Shown here: piece by piece, positions 26,521-36,093 of the stretch
Numbering within the stretch: the first letter of the stretch is position 1
Layout: every line of letters begins with the position of its first letter
Source of the DNA: Aquirufa rosea
Lineage (GTDB): Bacteria; Bacteroidota; Bacteroidia; Cytophagales; Spirosomataceae
Assembly: GCF_004118285.1 (NCBI RefSeq)
Contig: NZ_SDHY01000002.1
Coordinates: 427,257 to 491,256 of the forward strand
Direction of reading: 5' to 3'
Length of the DNA stretch: 64,000 nucleotides
Made by a program: the position numbers and the translations under genes
Notes under the pieces: model-generated
Databases searched by the model: none
The model's input: the letters and a program-made list of their open reading frames with translations, nothing else
Told to the model about the DNA's origin: nothing

Positions 26521-27314
26521 TTTTCCAAGGGAAACCATAATGGATCGGGGTATTGAAATGTATATTTTAATGCCCCGATGATTTTATCTGAACTAACTAT
26601 TTTAGCGGGCTCTGCATCCTCTATACTACCTTGTGGCTTTGGCAAATTTCGCATCTCGCACTCCTTGAAAACAAGTTCAGATTTAATCGGATGAAAGGGT
26701 GCCACTACATTATATATACCTATGATGGATGGAACTAAACTCTGAGAAATAATTTCTAGCACATCCACACGATGGACATAATTAACAGGATGGTTTGCCG
26801 CAGGTATCGTTTTTCCCGAATAGTACTTAGCTACAAATCGATTACCCCCCATGAGTCCGCCTAAACGGAGGATTAACCAAGGACTCTGAAGTTCCATGAA
26901 TATCTTTTCAGCCTGACTCATCATATTATCTTCGACCTCAGACTGCTCATCTACCACGCCATGAACAGACTTATACACCGAGGTAGATGACAAAAAGATA
27001 ATTTTTTGATACTTTCTTTTATTGGCCAATCGAATGAAATCGGTGATTATTTCCAAATAAAATGTATCCCCATGCTCTTTTCGTCTAGGGGGAATTGTCC
27101 AAATAAGTATATCCGCTTCTAACATTGGTTGCCATGCTTCATCTGACATGTGGAGTTCTGCCCTCCATGATAACAACCTGATTTCCTTATTTTGTATTAA
27201 GCTGCTTTGGGACGATTGGCTCATTTGGACCGAATATCCCTTTGCAACGAGTGTTTCAGCCAATGGAACACCTATCCAACCTCCTCCTAAAATGGAAATA
27301 TGTAACTTATTCAT
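26517..27314 (-). CDS. NAD(P)-dependent epimerase/SDR-like protein
   Basis: The 265-aa protein (ATG at 27314) begins ISILGGGWIGVPLAETL, an extended-SDR-like nucleotide-binding loop. It continues with IFLSSTSVYKSVHGVVDE, where Ser and the YxxxH-like segment replace the classical YxxxK, then LRLGGLMGG. It resembles the YeeZ group of atypical SDRs. Because the classical Tyr-Lys pair is not clear, catalytic activity is uncertain. No pathway neighbours help. Confidence 0.8.
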   Translation of the reverse strand: MNKLHISILGGGWIGVPLAETLVAKGYSVQMSQSSQSSLIQNKEIRLLSWRAELHMSDEAWQPMLEADILIWTIPPRRKEHGDTFYLEIITDFIRLANKRKYQKIIFLSSTSVYKSVHGVVDEQSEVEDNMMSQAEKIFMELQSPWLILRLGGLMGGNRFVAKYYSGKTIPAANHPVNYVHRVDVLEIISQSLVPSIIGIYNVVAPFHPIKSELVFKECEMRNLPKPQGSIEDAEPAKIVSSDKIIGALKYTFQYPDPLWFPLEN

Positions 27315-27453
27315 TAAAAATGGGAACAAAAAAATCCATCAAGTAGTTTAAAGAAACAAATTAACGAGGATTATAACTCGATAAACACCATTCATCCAGA
27401 TTAATTTTGAAAATAGCTAGCAATAGCCCTACTTGCCATTCTATATTACCCAT

Positions 27454-28704
27454 ATGAATAAACTATTTTTTATTCCTTTCATGAGCTTGATTTTACTCGC
27501 CATCGACTACTATGTTTGGCAAGCATTCAAAACAAGCTTCCAACACCAAAGTAACTCCACACAACAGATAGTTCGTTGGGTATATTGGAGCATTTCTGGC
27601 GGCATCATTTTAGGCATATTAGGATACAACTTCCTCCCATTAGCATTTTGGAACAAAACCCTCCGCACGTTTTTCATGGCCAGCGTCATGATTACCGTAT
27701 TCTCCAAGCTTTTTGTACTTATATTTTTATTCATTGAAGATATCACTCGAATTATTCGTTGGGCCTTCACCAATAAAAATTTAGACATCATTCCTGGAGA
27801 ACCTGCTCCGGGACAAATCAGTCGAAGTGAATTTTTATCAAAAACGGCATTGGCTGTTGGAGCTGTACCTGCCGCTACTTTTACCTTTGGTATCCTTTCT
27901 GGCGCACATGATTATCGAGTAGAACAGGTTAGTTTAAAAATACCTAACCTTCCCAAATCCTTTGATGGTTTACGCATAGCCCAATTGTCTGATATCCATT
28001 CGGGTAGTTTTTACAACAAAAGAGCGGTTCAAGGCGGTGTGGACATGGTGAAACGAGAGAAAGCTGATTTACTATTTTTCACCGGCGACTTGGTAAACAA
28101 TGAAGCCAAAGAAGTAGAAGATTATTTCCAAATGTTCTCCAAATTATCTGCACCATTGGGTGTTTATAGTACCCTGGGTAATCATGATTATGGTGACTAT
28201 GTTCGTTGGAAAAGTCCACAAGCCAAAAGACAAAACCTGCAAGATTTAATGAAAGCGCATGAATTAATGGGCTGGAATTTATTGATGGATGAAAATAAAA
28301 TCATTGAGGAATCAGGAGAAAAATTGGCTTTGATCGGTGTACAAAATATTGGAGTAGGTCGTTTCCCTTGGTACGGAAATTTAGCTAAAGCCTACCAAGG
28401 CTCAGAAGAAGCTAGCACTAAATTATTGTTATCCCATGATCCGACACACTGGAACGCAGAGGTAACTAAAAAATACCAGGATATAGATGTGGCATTCGCA
28501 GGTCATACGCATGGCACCCAATTTGGAGTTAAAGTAGGTGATTTTACCTGGTCACCAGCACAATATGTTTACAAACAATGGGCTGGCCTTTATCAAGAAG
28601 GACAACAACAATTATATGTAAACCGCGGATTTGGATACATTGGTTACCCTGGACGAGTGGGTATGCCACCAGAAATTTCAGTCTTTACACTGAAAAGAGG
28701 ATAA
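27454..28704 (+). CDS. Membrane-anchored metallophosphoesterase
   Basis: A 416-aa protein with about three N-terminal transmembrane helices (residues 5-110) and a fourth hydrophobic stretch near 130. A calcineurin-like phosphoesterase domain follows: QLSDIHSGSF, FTGDLVNN, GNHDYG, SHDP and GHTHGTQFG supply the two-metal site. The arrangement resembles YkuE/YaeI-type enzymes, some of which act on UDP-diacylglucosamine or similar lipids; substrate here is unknown. The ATG at 27454 is preferred over a TTG seven codons upstream. Confidence 0.9.
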   Translation: MNKLFFIPFMSLILLAIDYYVWQAFKTSFQHQSNSTQQIVRWVYWSISGGIILGILGYNFLPLAFWNKTLRTFFMASVMITVFSKLFVLIFLFIEDITRIIRWAFTNKNLDIIPGEPAPGQISRSEFLSKTALAVGAVPAATFTFGILSGAHDYRVEQVSLKIPNLPKSFDGLRIAQLSDIHSGSFYNKRAVQGGVDMVKREKADLLFFTGDLVNNEAKEVEDYFQMFSKLSAPLGVYSTLGNHDYGDYVRWKSPQAKRQNLQDLMKAHELMGWNLLMDENKIIEESGEKLALIGVQNIGVGRFPWYGNLAKAYQGSEEASTKLLLSHDPTHWNAEVTKKYQDIDVAFAGHTHGTQFGVKVGDFTWSPAQYVYKQWAGLYQEGQQQLYVNRGFGYIGYPGRVGMPPEISVFTLKRG

Positions 28705-28843
28705 TGGCAGAATTGCCCCAAAGCAATTTACCGACTCGGACAAATGGGCTAAGAAATGTAGTTTTCGGCCCCTTGAAGGCTTAAGATGAAAAAAGACTTG
28801 GCATTTAAACAAAAATGCCCTAATTTCGTGTCCCCAAAAAGAT

Positions 28844-28914
28844 GGTTTCGTGGCCGAGTGGCTAGGCAGAGGTCTGCAAAACCTTGTACAGCGGTTCGAA
28901 TCCGCTCGAAACCT
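28844..28914 (+). tRNA. tRNA-Cys (GCA)
   Basis: The acceptor stem GGTTTCG pairs with CGAAACC, followed by discriminator T. The anticodon loop CTGCAAA sits between GAGGT and ACCTT, giving GCA. The T arm is GCGGTTCGAATCCGC. CCA is not encoded. A likely promoter (TTG, 20 nt, TAATTTCG) ends near 28831. Confidence 0.95.
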
Positions 28915-28919
28915 CCCAA

Positions 28920-28947
28920 AAACCTCCCTGATTGGGAGGTTTTTTTA
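28920..28947 (+). terminator. Intrinsic terminator of tRNA-Cys
   Basis: AACCTCCC and GGGAGGTT around a 5-nt loop, then a run of T, 6 nt behind the tRNA. Confidence 0.9.
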
Positions 28948-29068
28948 TTTAAAGCTGATTATATCCAATTATTTATTGAAATATTAAAATTTAACAAATT
29001 GCTTATTTTGAAAAATTCTAAATAAAAGGGTAAAGCTTAAAAATTCCTGAAATTGAGTGGCAAATAAA

Positions 29069-29099
29069 TTGTTTCCTAAAAATTCGAATTGTAGTTTTG
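29069..29099 (+). promoter_or_regulatory. Promoter of the act-cox operon
   Basis: TTG (29069-29071) and TAGTTTTG (29092-29099) are 20 nt apart, 29 nt before actA. No other good promoter was noticed before coxA, so it may drive all eight genes actA to coxA. Confidence 0.65.
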
Positions 29100-29128
29100 C
29101 GGACTGAATAAATAGGAGATTTTCAAAC

Positions 29129-30331
29129 ATGAATCGCAACAATTTTACGCTCGTTAAGTTCCTTTTCTCATTTCTGTTTTTGTTTGCATCAACATATGCG
29201 ACTTTAGCTCAAGACGCTGCAGAGGGAGAAACATTGTTTAAAAATAACTGTGCAGCTTGCCATAGTAGTACAGATGAAGTGCTTGTAGGCCCAGGTTTAA
29301 AGGGTATCAGTGAACGTAGACCCATTGAATGGATTGTTAAGTGGGTGCATAATCCTCAAGCAGTCATTGCCTCAGGAGATAAATACGCTAACGACCTTTA
29401 CAACAAGTTCAATAAGGCTGCTATGACTCCTTATCCGAACTTCTCAGAAGGTCAAATCAAAAGTATTATTGCTTATATAGATGCTTCCAATGCTGCGCCA
29501 GCCGCGCCAGCTGCAGGAGCTGCTCCGGCGGGGGCTGCTGCACCAGCGGCTGCTAGCTCAGGTGGAATGATGGAGGTTTTATTAGTAGGCTTGTTAGTTA
29601 TCATGGTATTTGTATTGATCGCATTATTGTCGATCGTGAATACATTAAGTAAACTAAGCAGCGGAGAAGCTGATTCAGAGGCTCCATTGATGCAACGATT
29701 TGCTGAAAATGCTAAAAAATTAGCTGCTAATTCTGCTGTGAAAACGGGTATCATCATTTTTGCTCTTCTATTAGGAGGTAAAGCAACCATTGATGCCGCT
29801 TACGGAGTAGGTATCCACCAAGGTTATGCTCCAGAGCAACCTATCAAATTCTCGCACAAACTTCACGCGGGTCAGTATCAAATCAACTGTAACTACTGCC
29901 ACACAGGCGTATATGAAGGAAAAGGTGCCAACGTTCCTTCGGCTAACATTTGTATGAACTGCCACAACGCTATTAAAAGAGAATCTCCAGAAATTCAGAA
30001 GATTTACCAAGCTATCGAAAAAGACGAACCAATTCAATGGGTTCGTGTACACAACCTTCCAGATTTAGCGTATTTCAATCACTCACAACATACCAATGTG
30101 GGTAATTTGGAATGTAAAAACTGCCATGGAGAAGTAGAAAAAATGGAAGTAGTTGAGCAACGTTCCACCTTAACTATGGGATGGTGTATCGATTGTCATC
30201 GTAATACAGATGTAAACGCAAAAGGAAATGCGTATTATGATAAATTGGTAGAAGTACATAATAAGGATAGCAAGACTCCACTTAAAGTGCAAAACATTGG
30301 CGGTTTAGAATGTTCTAAGTGCCACTATTAA
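29129..30331 (+). CDS. actA: Alternative complex III subunit A, multiheme cytochrome c with N-terminal monoheme domain
   Basis: ActA passes electrons through the membrane-attached, periplasmic part of ACIII. After a signal peptide ending ATLAQ there is a monoheme cytochrome c domain (CAACH near residue 41, with the distal Met in AAMTPYP). An Ala/Pro-rich linker follows, then transmembrane helices around residues 150-175 and 205-225. The last part is a five-heme domain with CNYCH (254), CMNCH (275), CKNCH (329), CIDCH (353) and CSKCH (395), at the very C-terminus. That makes six heme sites, one more than the five-heme ActA core. It heads the act operon. Confidence 0.93.
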   Translation: MNRNNFTLVKFLFSFLFLFASTYATLAQDAAEGETLFKNNCAACHSSTDEVLVGPGLKGISERRPIEWIVKWVHNPQAVIASGDKYANDLYNKFNKAAMTPYPNFSEGQIKSIIAYIDASNAAPAAPAAGAAPAGAAAPAAASSGGMMEVLLVGLLVIMVFVLIALLSIVNTLSKLSSGEADSEAPLMQRFAENAKKLAANSAVKTGIIIFALLLGGKATIDAAYGVGIHQGYAPEQPIKFSHKLHAGQYQINCNYCHTGVYEGKGANVPSANICMNCHNAIKRESPEIQKIYQAIEKDEPIQWVRVHNLPDLAYFNHSQHTNVGNLECKNCHGEVEKMEVVEQRSTLTMGWCIDCHRNTDVNAKGNAYYDKLVEVHNKDSKTPLKVQNIGGLECSKCHY

Positions 30332-30382
30332 TAGTATACGCGTTATAAAAGATTCAATTTTAGTCTGAATAAGAAAGATTAT

Positions 30383-33300
30383 ATGGAAAATTCGAACAAG
30401 AGGTATTGGAAAGGGATTGAGGAGTTAACCAATGAACCATCGTTTGTAAAAAATATCCACAACGAGTTTGGCAATATGCCATCTGAGAACGATTCTAAAG
30501 GGGAAGCCCTAGTAGATGGATCGGGAACTCACCGTCGTGATTTTCTAAAAATGTTGGGATTCGGTGTAGCAGCAGTTTCATTAGCTGCTTGCGAGGCTCC
30601 AGTCAAGAAAACCATTCCTTACTTGAACAAGCCAGTAGATGTAGAGCCTACGATTGCTAACTGGTATGCTTCAACGTATACAGATGGAGGTGAATATGCT
30701 TCCATTTTAGTAAAAACAAGAGAAGGTCGTCCAATCAAAATTGAAGGAAACAAATTATCAGCGGTTTCTAAGGGTGTTCTTTCTGGTAGAGCTCATGCTT
30801 CCGTATTGAGTCTTTATGATAACGAAAAATTAAAAGGGCCACAAATTGGTGCAAAAGCAAGCGATTGGGCTCAATTAGATAAAGAGTTTACAGCCAAATT
30901 AGCGGCTGTAGCTACCAAAGGAGGACAAATTAGAATAGTTTCCAATACCATTCTTTCTCCAACAACGAAAAAGGTAATTGCTGAATTCACAGCGAAATAT
31001 CCAACTACTCAACATGTCGTATATGATGCCAACCCAGCTTATGGATTAACACAAGCTCATGGAGGTATACTTCCTAGCATGGATTTCAGCAAAGCAAAAA
31101 CAATTGTTTCTGTTGGAGCTGACTTCTTAGGTACTTGGGTAGCACCTACGGAGTTCGCAGCACAATGGGCTGAAACTCGTCGTGTAGGATCAGGCAAAGA
31201 AGGTAAAAAAGAAATGTCTCGTCATTATCAATTTGAGACGATCTTATCTAACACTGGTGCTAACGCAGACTACCGTGCTACTTATAAGCCATCACAAGAG
31301 GGTTTAGTCGTAGTAAGTTTATACAACGCAGTTGCCAAATTAACAGGAGCCGCTGCTTTAGCAGGTGCATCCATTAAAGTAGATCATTTAGATAAAGCAG
31401 CGAAAGATTTAGTAGCATCCAAAGGTGCTTCTATTGTAGTAGCTGGATCCAATGATCCTGAAGTTCAAAAAGTAGTGGTAGCTATCAATGCTCTCGTTGG
31501 AGCTTATGGTACTACGATTAATACAGGAGTAGCTGTTAATTACCGTCAGGGTAATGATATGTCCATGGCTAACTTCATTAAAGAAGCAGGTGCAGGTAAA
31601 ATTGGTGCAGTCATTTTCTACAATGCAAACCCAGTTTACAACCACCCAATGGGGGCTGCATTAGCTGCTGCTTTACCGAAAATTGAAGTAAGTTTAGCTA
31701 CTAACGAAAGAGCTGATGAAACAGCATCTCTATGCCAGTTCATCGCTCCAGATTCACACTATTTAGAGTCATGGAATGATGCTGAACCAAAAGCTGGTTT
31801 CTATTCATTAACTCAGCCAACGATTTCTACCATTTTCAAAACCCGTCAAGCTCAATCTAGCTTATTGACCTGGGCAGGATTGAATGGTGATTACGCTACT
31901 TATTTAGAGCGTAACTGGGAAGCGAACATCTTGAAAGCAGGTGCCGTACAATGGAAAAATGCTTTACATGATGGAGTATTCCAACCAAACGCTGTCAACG
32001 TATCTAGCGGAGTACCTTCGGTAGATGCGAATGCCGCCGCCGCTGCTATCGCAAAAGCTTATACGGCTAATTCAACAGGATTAGAAATTGCCGTTTATGA
32101 AAAAGTAGGTTTGGGAACAGGTTCTCAAGCAAATAACCCTTGGTTACAAGAATTCCCAGAGCCAGTTTCTAAAGCATGTTGGGACAATTATGCATCTATT
32201 TCACAGCCTACAGCGACTAAATTAAACTTGAAGCAAGGAGATGTAGTCAAAGTAGCTGCTAAAGGATATGAAGTAACTTTACCGGTATTAGTTCAACCAG
32301 GTCAAGCACAAGATACCATTGCTATTGCTATTGGTTACGGTAGAACTAAAGCTGGAAAATCAGCGGATGGAGTAGGTGCTAATGCTTATCCATTTATTTC
32401 TGAAATCAATGGTGCTTGTGTAGGTACTTGTACTCAAGGAGTTAGTTTAAGCCCAACTGGCGATTCTAAAGAAATAGCTCAAACACAAACTCACCAAACA
32501 GTAATGGCTCGTCAGGCGGTTATCCAAGAAACTGTTCTTTCTGAGTTTGTGAAAAATTCACAAGCTGGACGTTTCCACCCAACAGTGGCCACTTCAGAAG
32601 GCAAGAAAAACGCTACAGACCTAACCTTATGGAACGGTCACCAATACAATAACCATGCTTGGGGTATGGTGATAGACTTAAATACTTGTACAGGTTGTTC
32701 TGCTTGCGTGGTTTCATGTTCTGCAGAAAACAACGTACCAGTAGTAGGTCGCCAGGAAGTAATCAACCGTCGTGAAATGCATTGGATGCGTATCGACCGT
32801 TATTACTCATCTGATGCAGAGGTAGAAGACTTAAAAGGCTTAGAAATTGCTTCAGATAATCCAGAAGTAGTATTCCAGCCAATGTTGTGTCAGCACTGTA
32901 ACAATGCTCCTTGTGAGACTGTTTGTCCAGTATTAGCTACTACGCACTCAACCGAGGGTCTAAACCAAATGACATACAACCGTTGTATCGGTACTCGTTA
33001 CTGTGCTAACAACTGTCCATACAAAGTTCGTCGTTTCAACTGGTTCCGTTATTTCCAAACTGACGATTTCGATTTCCACTTCAACAATGACTTAGGTCGT
33101 ATGGTAATTAACCCAGACGTAACCGTTCGTTCACGTGGAGTAATGGAAAAATGTTCTATGTGCGTTCAACGTATTCAAGAAGGAAAATTAGCTGCGAAGA
33201 AAGAAAAGAGAAGACCCATTGACGGAGAAATCCAAGTGGCGTGTGCTCAATCTTGTCCAACCAATGCGATTACCTTTGGAGACATGAACGATCCTGCTTC

Positions 33301-33430
33301 TGAAATTTCTAAATTATTAGCTACAGAAAGAGAAGGAAGAGCTTATGGTGTAATCGAAGAGATTAATGTGAAGCCGAATATCTCTTACTTAGTAAAAGTT
33401 CGTAACAAGGACGGTAAAAAAGAAGCATAA
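30383..33430 (+). CDS. actB: Alternative complex III subunit B, molybdopterin-oxidoreductase-like and ferredoxin fusion
   Basis: ActB (1015 aa) is the large peripheral subunit. A twin-arginine-like signal (HRRDFLKMLGFGVAAVSLAAC) near residues 52-73 also offers a lipid-attachment cysteine. Residues 80-700 resemble the molybdopterin oxidoreductase fold, but in ACIII no Mo cofactor is bound. The C-terminal ferredoxin part has the Cys clusters CTGCSACVVSC (769 onward), CQHCNNAPCETVCPV, CIGTRYCANNCPY and CSMCVQRI, expected to hold three 4Fe-4S and one 3Fe-4S centre. It links quinol oxidation in ActC to the hemes of ActA/ActE. Confidence 0.95.
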   Translation: MENSNKRYWKGIEELTNEPSFVKNIHNEFGNMPSENDSKGEALVDGSGTHRRDFLKMLGFGVAAVSLAACEAPVKKTIPYLNKPVDVEPTIANWYASTYTDGGEYASILVKTREGRPIKIEGNKLSAVSKGVLSGRAHASVLSLYDNEKLKGPQIGAKASDWAQLDKEFTAKLAAVATKGGQIRIVSNTILSPTTKKVIAEFTAKYPTTQHVVYDANPAYGLTQAHGGILPSMDFSKAKTIVSVGADFLGTWVAPTEFAAQWAETRRVGSGKEGKKEMSRHYQFETILSNTGANADYRATYKPSQEGLVVVSLYNAVAKLTGAAALAGASIKVDHLDKAAKDLVASKGASIVVAGSNDPEVQKVVVAINALVGAYGTTINTGVAVNYRQGNDMSMANFIKEAGAGKIGAVIFYNANPVYNHPMGAALAAALPKIEVSLATNERADETASLCQFIAPDSHYLESWNDAEPKAGFYSLTQPTISTIFKTRQAQSSLLTWAGLNGDYATYLERNWEANILKAGAVQWKNALHDGVFQPNAVNVSSGVPSVDANAAAAAIAKAYTANSTGLEIAVYEKVGLGTGSQANNPWLQEFPEPVSKACWDNYASISQPTATKLNLKQGDVVKVAAKGYEVTLPVLVQPGQAQDTIAIAIGYGRTKAGKSADGVGANAYPFISEINGACVGTCTQGVSLSPTGDSKEIAQTQTHQTVMARQAVIQETVLSEFVKNSQAGRFHPTVATSEGKKNATDLTLWNGHQYNNHAWGMVIDLNTCTGCSACVVSCSAENNVPVVGRQEVINRREMHWMRIDRYYSSDAEVEDLKGLEIASDNPEVVFQPMLCQHCNNAPCETVCPVLATTHSTEGLNQMTYNRCIGTRYCANNCPYKVRRFNWFRYFQTDDFDFHFNNDLGRMVINPDVTVRSRGVMEKCSMCVQRIQEGKLAAKKEKRRPIDGEIQVACAQSCPTNAITFGDMNDPASEISKLLATEREGRAYGVIEEINVKPNISYLVKVRNKDGKKEA

Positions 33431-33463
33431 TTATTCAAATCGTATCAAAAAGTAAATAAAAAT

Positions 33464-34861
33464 ATGTCGCACGTTGTATCACCCATAAGAGAGAAACTAG
33501 TTACTGGTGGCAAATCTTATTCCGATGTTACCCACGATATTTGCAAGCAGGTAGAAGGTGAACCCACCAAAGAGTGGAAATGGGCCTTCGGTATATCCAC
33601 ACTTGTATTTATTTATGGGGCTTACTGTCTATTTTATACCTGGTGGCAAGGTATTGGTGTTTGGGGATTAAATAAAACAGTTGGTTGGGCATGGGACATT
33701 ACCAACTTCGTATGGTGGGTTGGTATAGGTCACGCCGGTACGTTGATCTCCGCGGTACTATTATTGTTCCGTCAAAAATGGAGAACATCCATTAACCGCT
33801 CGGCAGAGGCTATGACCATCTTCGCTGTACTTTGTGCTGCTTCCTTTATCTTGGCACACATGGGACGTCCTTGGTTAGCTCATTGGGCCTTACCTCTACC
33901 TAATGCATTTGGTTCTCTTTGGGTAAACTTCAACTCTCCATTGGTTTGGGACGTATTCGCAATCTCGACATATTTATCTGTTTCTTTATTATTTTGGTAC
34001 ATGGGTTTAGTTCCCGATTTAGCTACCATTCGTGACCGAGCTACTACCAAAGGACGTAAATTTTGGTATGGCCTATTCAGCTTAGGCTGGACTGGTTCTT
34101 CTAAAACTTGGGCACGTTATGAGTACATGTCCTTAATTTTAGCAGGTATCTCTACTCCATTGGTACTTTCGGTACACACCATTGTATCCATGGACTTTGC
34201 AACTTCTGTGATTCCAGGATGGCATACAACCATTTTCCCTCCATATTTCGTGGCGGGTGCGATCTTCTCTGGTTTTGCCATGGTACAAACCTTGTTATTA
34301 ATTACCCGTGTGGTATTTAAATTAGAAGATTATATCACAATTGAGCACATCGAAATGATGAACATCGTTATCACGGTAACAGGTTCGGTCGTTGGTATCG
34401 CTTATTTAACTGAGTTCTTTATTGCTTGGTACTCAGGAGTTGAATACGAAAGTTATGCTTTCATCAACCGTGCTACTGGTCCTTACTGGTGGGCATATTG
34501 GATGATGATGACATGTAACGTAATCTCTCCACAATTATTCTGGTCAAAAGCTATCCGCACAAATTTGATGGTAAGCTTCTTCTTATCTATCGTGGTAAAC
34601 GTGGGTATGTGGTTTGAGCGTTTCGTAATTATCGTAACATCGTTACACAGAGATTATCTACCATCATCTTGGGCTATGTTCTCTCCTACCATGTATGATA
34701 TTGGTGATTACATTTTTTCTTTTGGTTTATTCTTTACGCTATTCTTCTTATTTGCTAAGTATTTACCAGTAGTCAATATGGCTGAGGTGAAATCAGTAAT
34801 GAAAGGAGTATCGAGCAATTTTCCTGAAAAGAAAAAAGCCACGAAAAAAACCGAAGAATAA
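33464..34861 (+). CDS. actC: Alternative complex III subunit C, NrfD-like quinol-binding membrane protein
   Basis: ActC (465 aa) is an NrfD/PsrC-family protein with about ten transmembrane helices; it carries the quinol site on the periplasmic side in solved ACIII structures. Recognisable segments are [21 protein letters not shown] near residue 85, [10 protein letters not shown], and [26 protein letters not shown]. It lies 33 nt after actB and is paired with the homologous ActF. The C-terminal tail is Lys-rich and cytoplasmic. Confidence 0.95.
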   Translation: MSHVVSPIREKLVTGGKSYSDVTHDICKQVEGEPTKEWKWAFGISTLVFIYGAYCLFYTWWQGIGVWGLNKTVGWAWDITNFVWWVGIGHAGTLISAVLLLFRQKWRTSINRSAEAMTIFAVLCAASFILAHMGRPWLAHWALPLPNAFGSLWVNFNSPLVWDVFAISTYLSVSLLFWYMGLVPDLATIRDRATTKGRKFWYGLFSLGWTGSSKTWARYEYMSLILAGISTPLVLSVHTIVSMDFATSVIPGWHTTIFPPYFVAGAIFSGFAMVQTLLLITRVVFKLEDYITIEHIEMMNIVITVTGSVVGIAYLTEFFIAWYSGVEYESYAFINRATGPYWWAYWMMMTCNVISPQLFWSKAIRTNLMVSFFLSIVVNVGMWFERFVIIVTSLHRDYLPSSWAMFSPTMYDIGDYIFSFGLFFTLFFLFAKYLPVVNMAEVKSVMKGVSSNFPEKKKATKKTEE

Positions 34862-34889
34862 TTTATTAGCAATTCGAAATTAAAACAAT

Positions 34890-35411
34890 ATGAGTTCGAC
34901 AACTAACTACATTTTAGGTGTATACGATGATGAGGATGAGGTTTTACACGCTGTAAGTGAGGTAAAATCGAAAGGAATCAAAATAGAAGATGTATTCACT
35001 CCATTTCCCATTCACGGATTAGATCGTGCTGTAGGACATGAGCGTACCCGTTTACCAATCGCTGCCTTTTTATTTGGGGTTTTGGGTTTAACCTGCGCTT
35101 TGTCACTAATTAGTTATACCATGGTATTTGATTGGCCGATGATCATTGGTGGTAAAGATTTCTTCGCTCTTCCAAACTGGATTCCAGTTAGCTTTGAAGG
35201 AACCGTATTATTCACTGCATTTGGATTGGTAATTACATTTTGTATTTCCAATAACTTATATCCTGGCAACCAACCTGACATATTAGATCTTAGAATCACG
35301 GACGATAAATTTGTAATGGCAATCAACGTTGACAAAAACAAAAAAGTAAGTGCCGATGATATCAAGAAAGCCTTGAAAGATTCAGGTGCGATAGAAGTAA
35401 ATGTTAAATAA
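34890..35411 (+). CDS. actD: Alternative complex III subunit D (DUF3341)
   Basis: ActD (173 aa) has the DUF3341 pattern: an N-terminal cytoplasmic segment NYILGVYDDEDEVLHAV.....G..IEDVFTPFPIHGLD, two transmembrane helices around residues 52-75 and 100-125, then a short ferredoxin-like C-terminal fold. It is a structural subunit of ACIII and holds no cofactor. Position between actC and actE confirms it. Confidence 0.93.
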   Translation: MSSTTNYILGVYDDEDEVLHAVSEVKSKGIKIEDVFTPFPIHGLDRAVGHERTRLPIAAFLFGVLGLTCALSLISYTMVFDWPMIIGGKDFFALPNWIPVSFEGTVLFTAFGLVITFCISNNLYPGNQPDILDLRITDDKFVMAINVDKNKKVSADDIKKALKDSGAIEVNVK

Positions 35412-35449
35412 TTAATCAAGAACAATTGTTCACGAAGAAGCATAACAAG

Positions 35450-36061
35450 ATGTTGAATCCAAGATACCAATTCGTTTTATTTGCGGGTCTAATAGGAGGC
35501 TTATTGTCCTCATGTACTGACGACCACAATGATACTGGAACAGAATTTGCTCCCAACATGTATCATTCCGTGGCTTACGAGCCTATGTCACAAACGGAAG
35601 GCGATACCAATACTATCAATCCTTATGGAATGAATATGCGTCAACCGGTAGCAGGTACCGTAGCGCGTAATAAATTCACAGGAAGTGATTCATTGAAAAA
35701 TGAAATCCTTCACCAAGATTTGATTTCAAGAACTATACCAAACGACAGCATTAGTTATTCTGCCGCGGCTTTAAAAAATCCATTGGCCGCTACTCCAGAG
35801 AACATTGAAGCAGGTAAGTTACAATATGAAAGATATTGTCAACATTGCCATGGTGAAGGAGGTAAAGGTGATGGCTTAGTGGCTAAGATGTACAAAGGGG
35901 TTCCTGTATATTCCAGTGATGCATTGAAAACATTAAACGACGGACATATTTACCACGTAATCACACATGGTAAAGGGAGAATGTGGCCGCATGGTTCACA
36001 AATCACTCCGGCTAATCGTTGGAAAATTGTACTTTATGTACATGAATTACAAAAACAATAG
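35450..36061 (+). CDS. actE: Alternative complex III subunit E, monoheme cytochrome c lipoprotein
   Basis: ActE (203 aa from the ATG at 35450) is an exported lipoprotein (lipobox LLSSC) with one cytochrome c domain: CQHCH near residue 130 and an axial-Met candidate in GRMWPHGSQ. It is probably the exit point for electrons toward the oxidase or a soluble carrier. A TTG eight codons upstream gives a longer frame but lies in the intergenic leader, so the ATG is preferred. Confidence 0.92.
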   Translation: MLNPRYQFVLFAGLIGGLLSSCTDDHNDTGTEFAPNMYHSVAYEPMSQTEGDTNTINPYGMNMRQPVAGTVARNKFTGSDSLKNEILHQDLISRTIPNDSISYSAAALKNPLAATPENIEAGKLQYERYCQHCHGEGGKGDGLVAKMYKGVPVYSSDALKTLNDGHIYHVITHGKGRMWPHGSQITPANRWKIVLYVHELQKQ

Positions 36062-36093
36062 TTCAATTATTAAAAATTAAAATACCAGATAAA

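Noticed and set aside
28786..29025. 79-codon plus-strand frame beginning MKKDLAFKQK
   Set aside because: It runs straight through tRNA-Cys and its terminator; the translated product is a by-product of those sequences.
29495..29570. GC-richer, repetitive stretch in actA that could be taken for a DNA repeat or foreign insert
   Set aside because: In frame it encodes the Ala/Pro linker between the cytochrome c domain and the membrane helix, a normal low-complexity linker.
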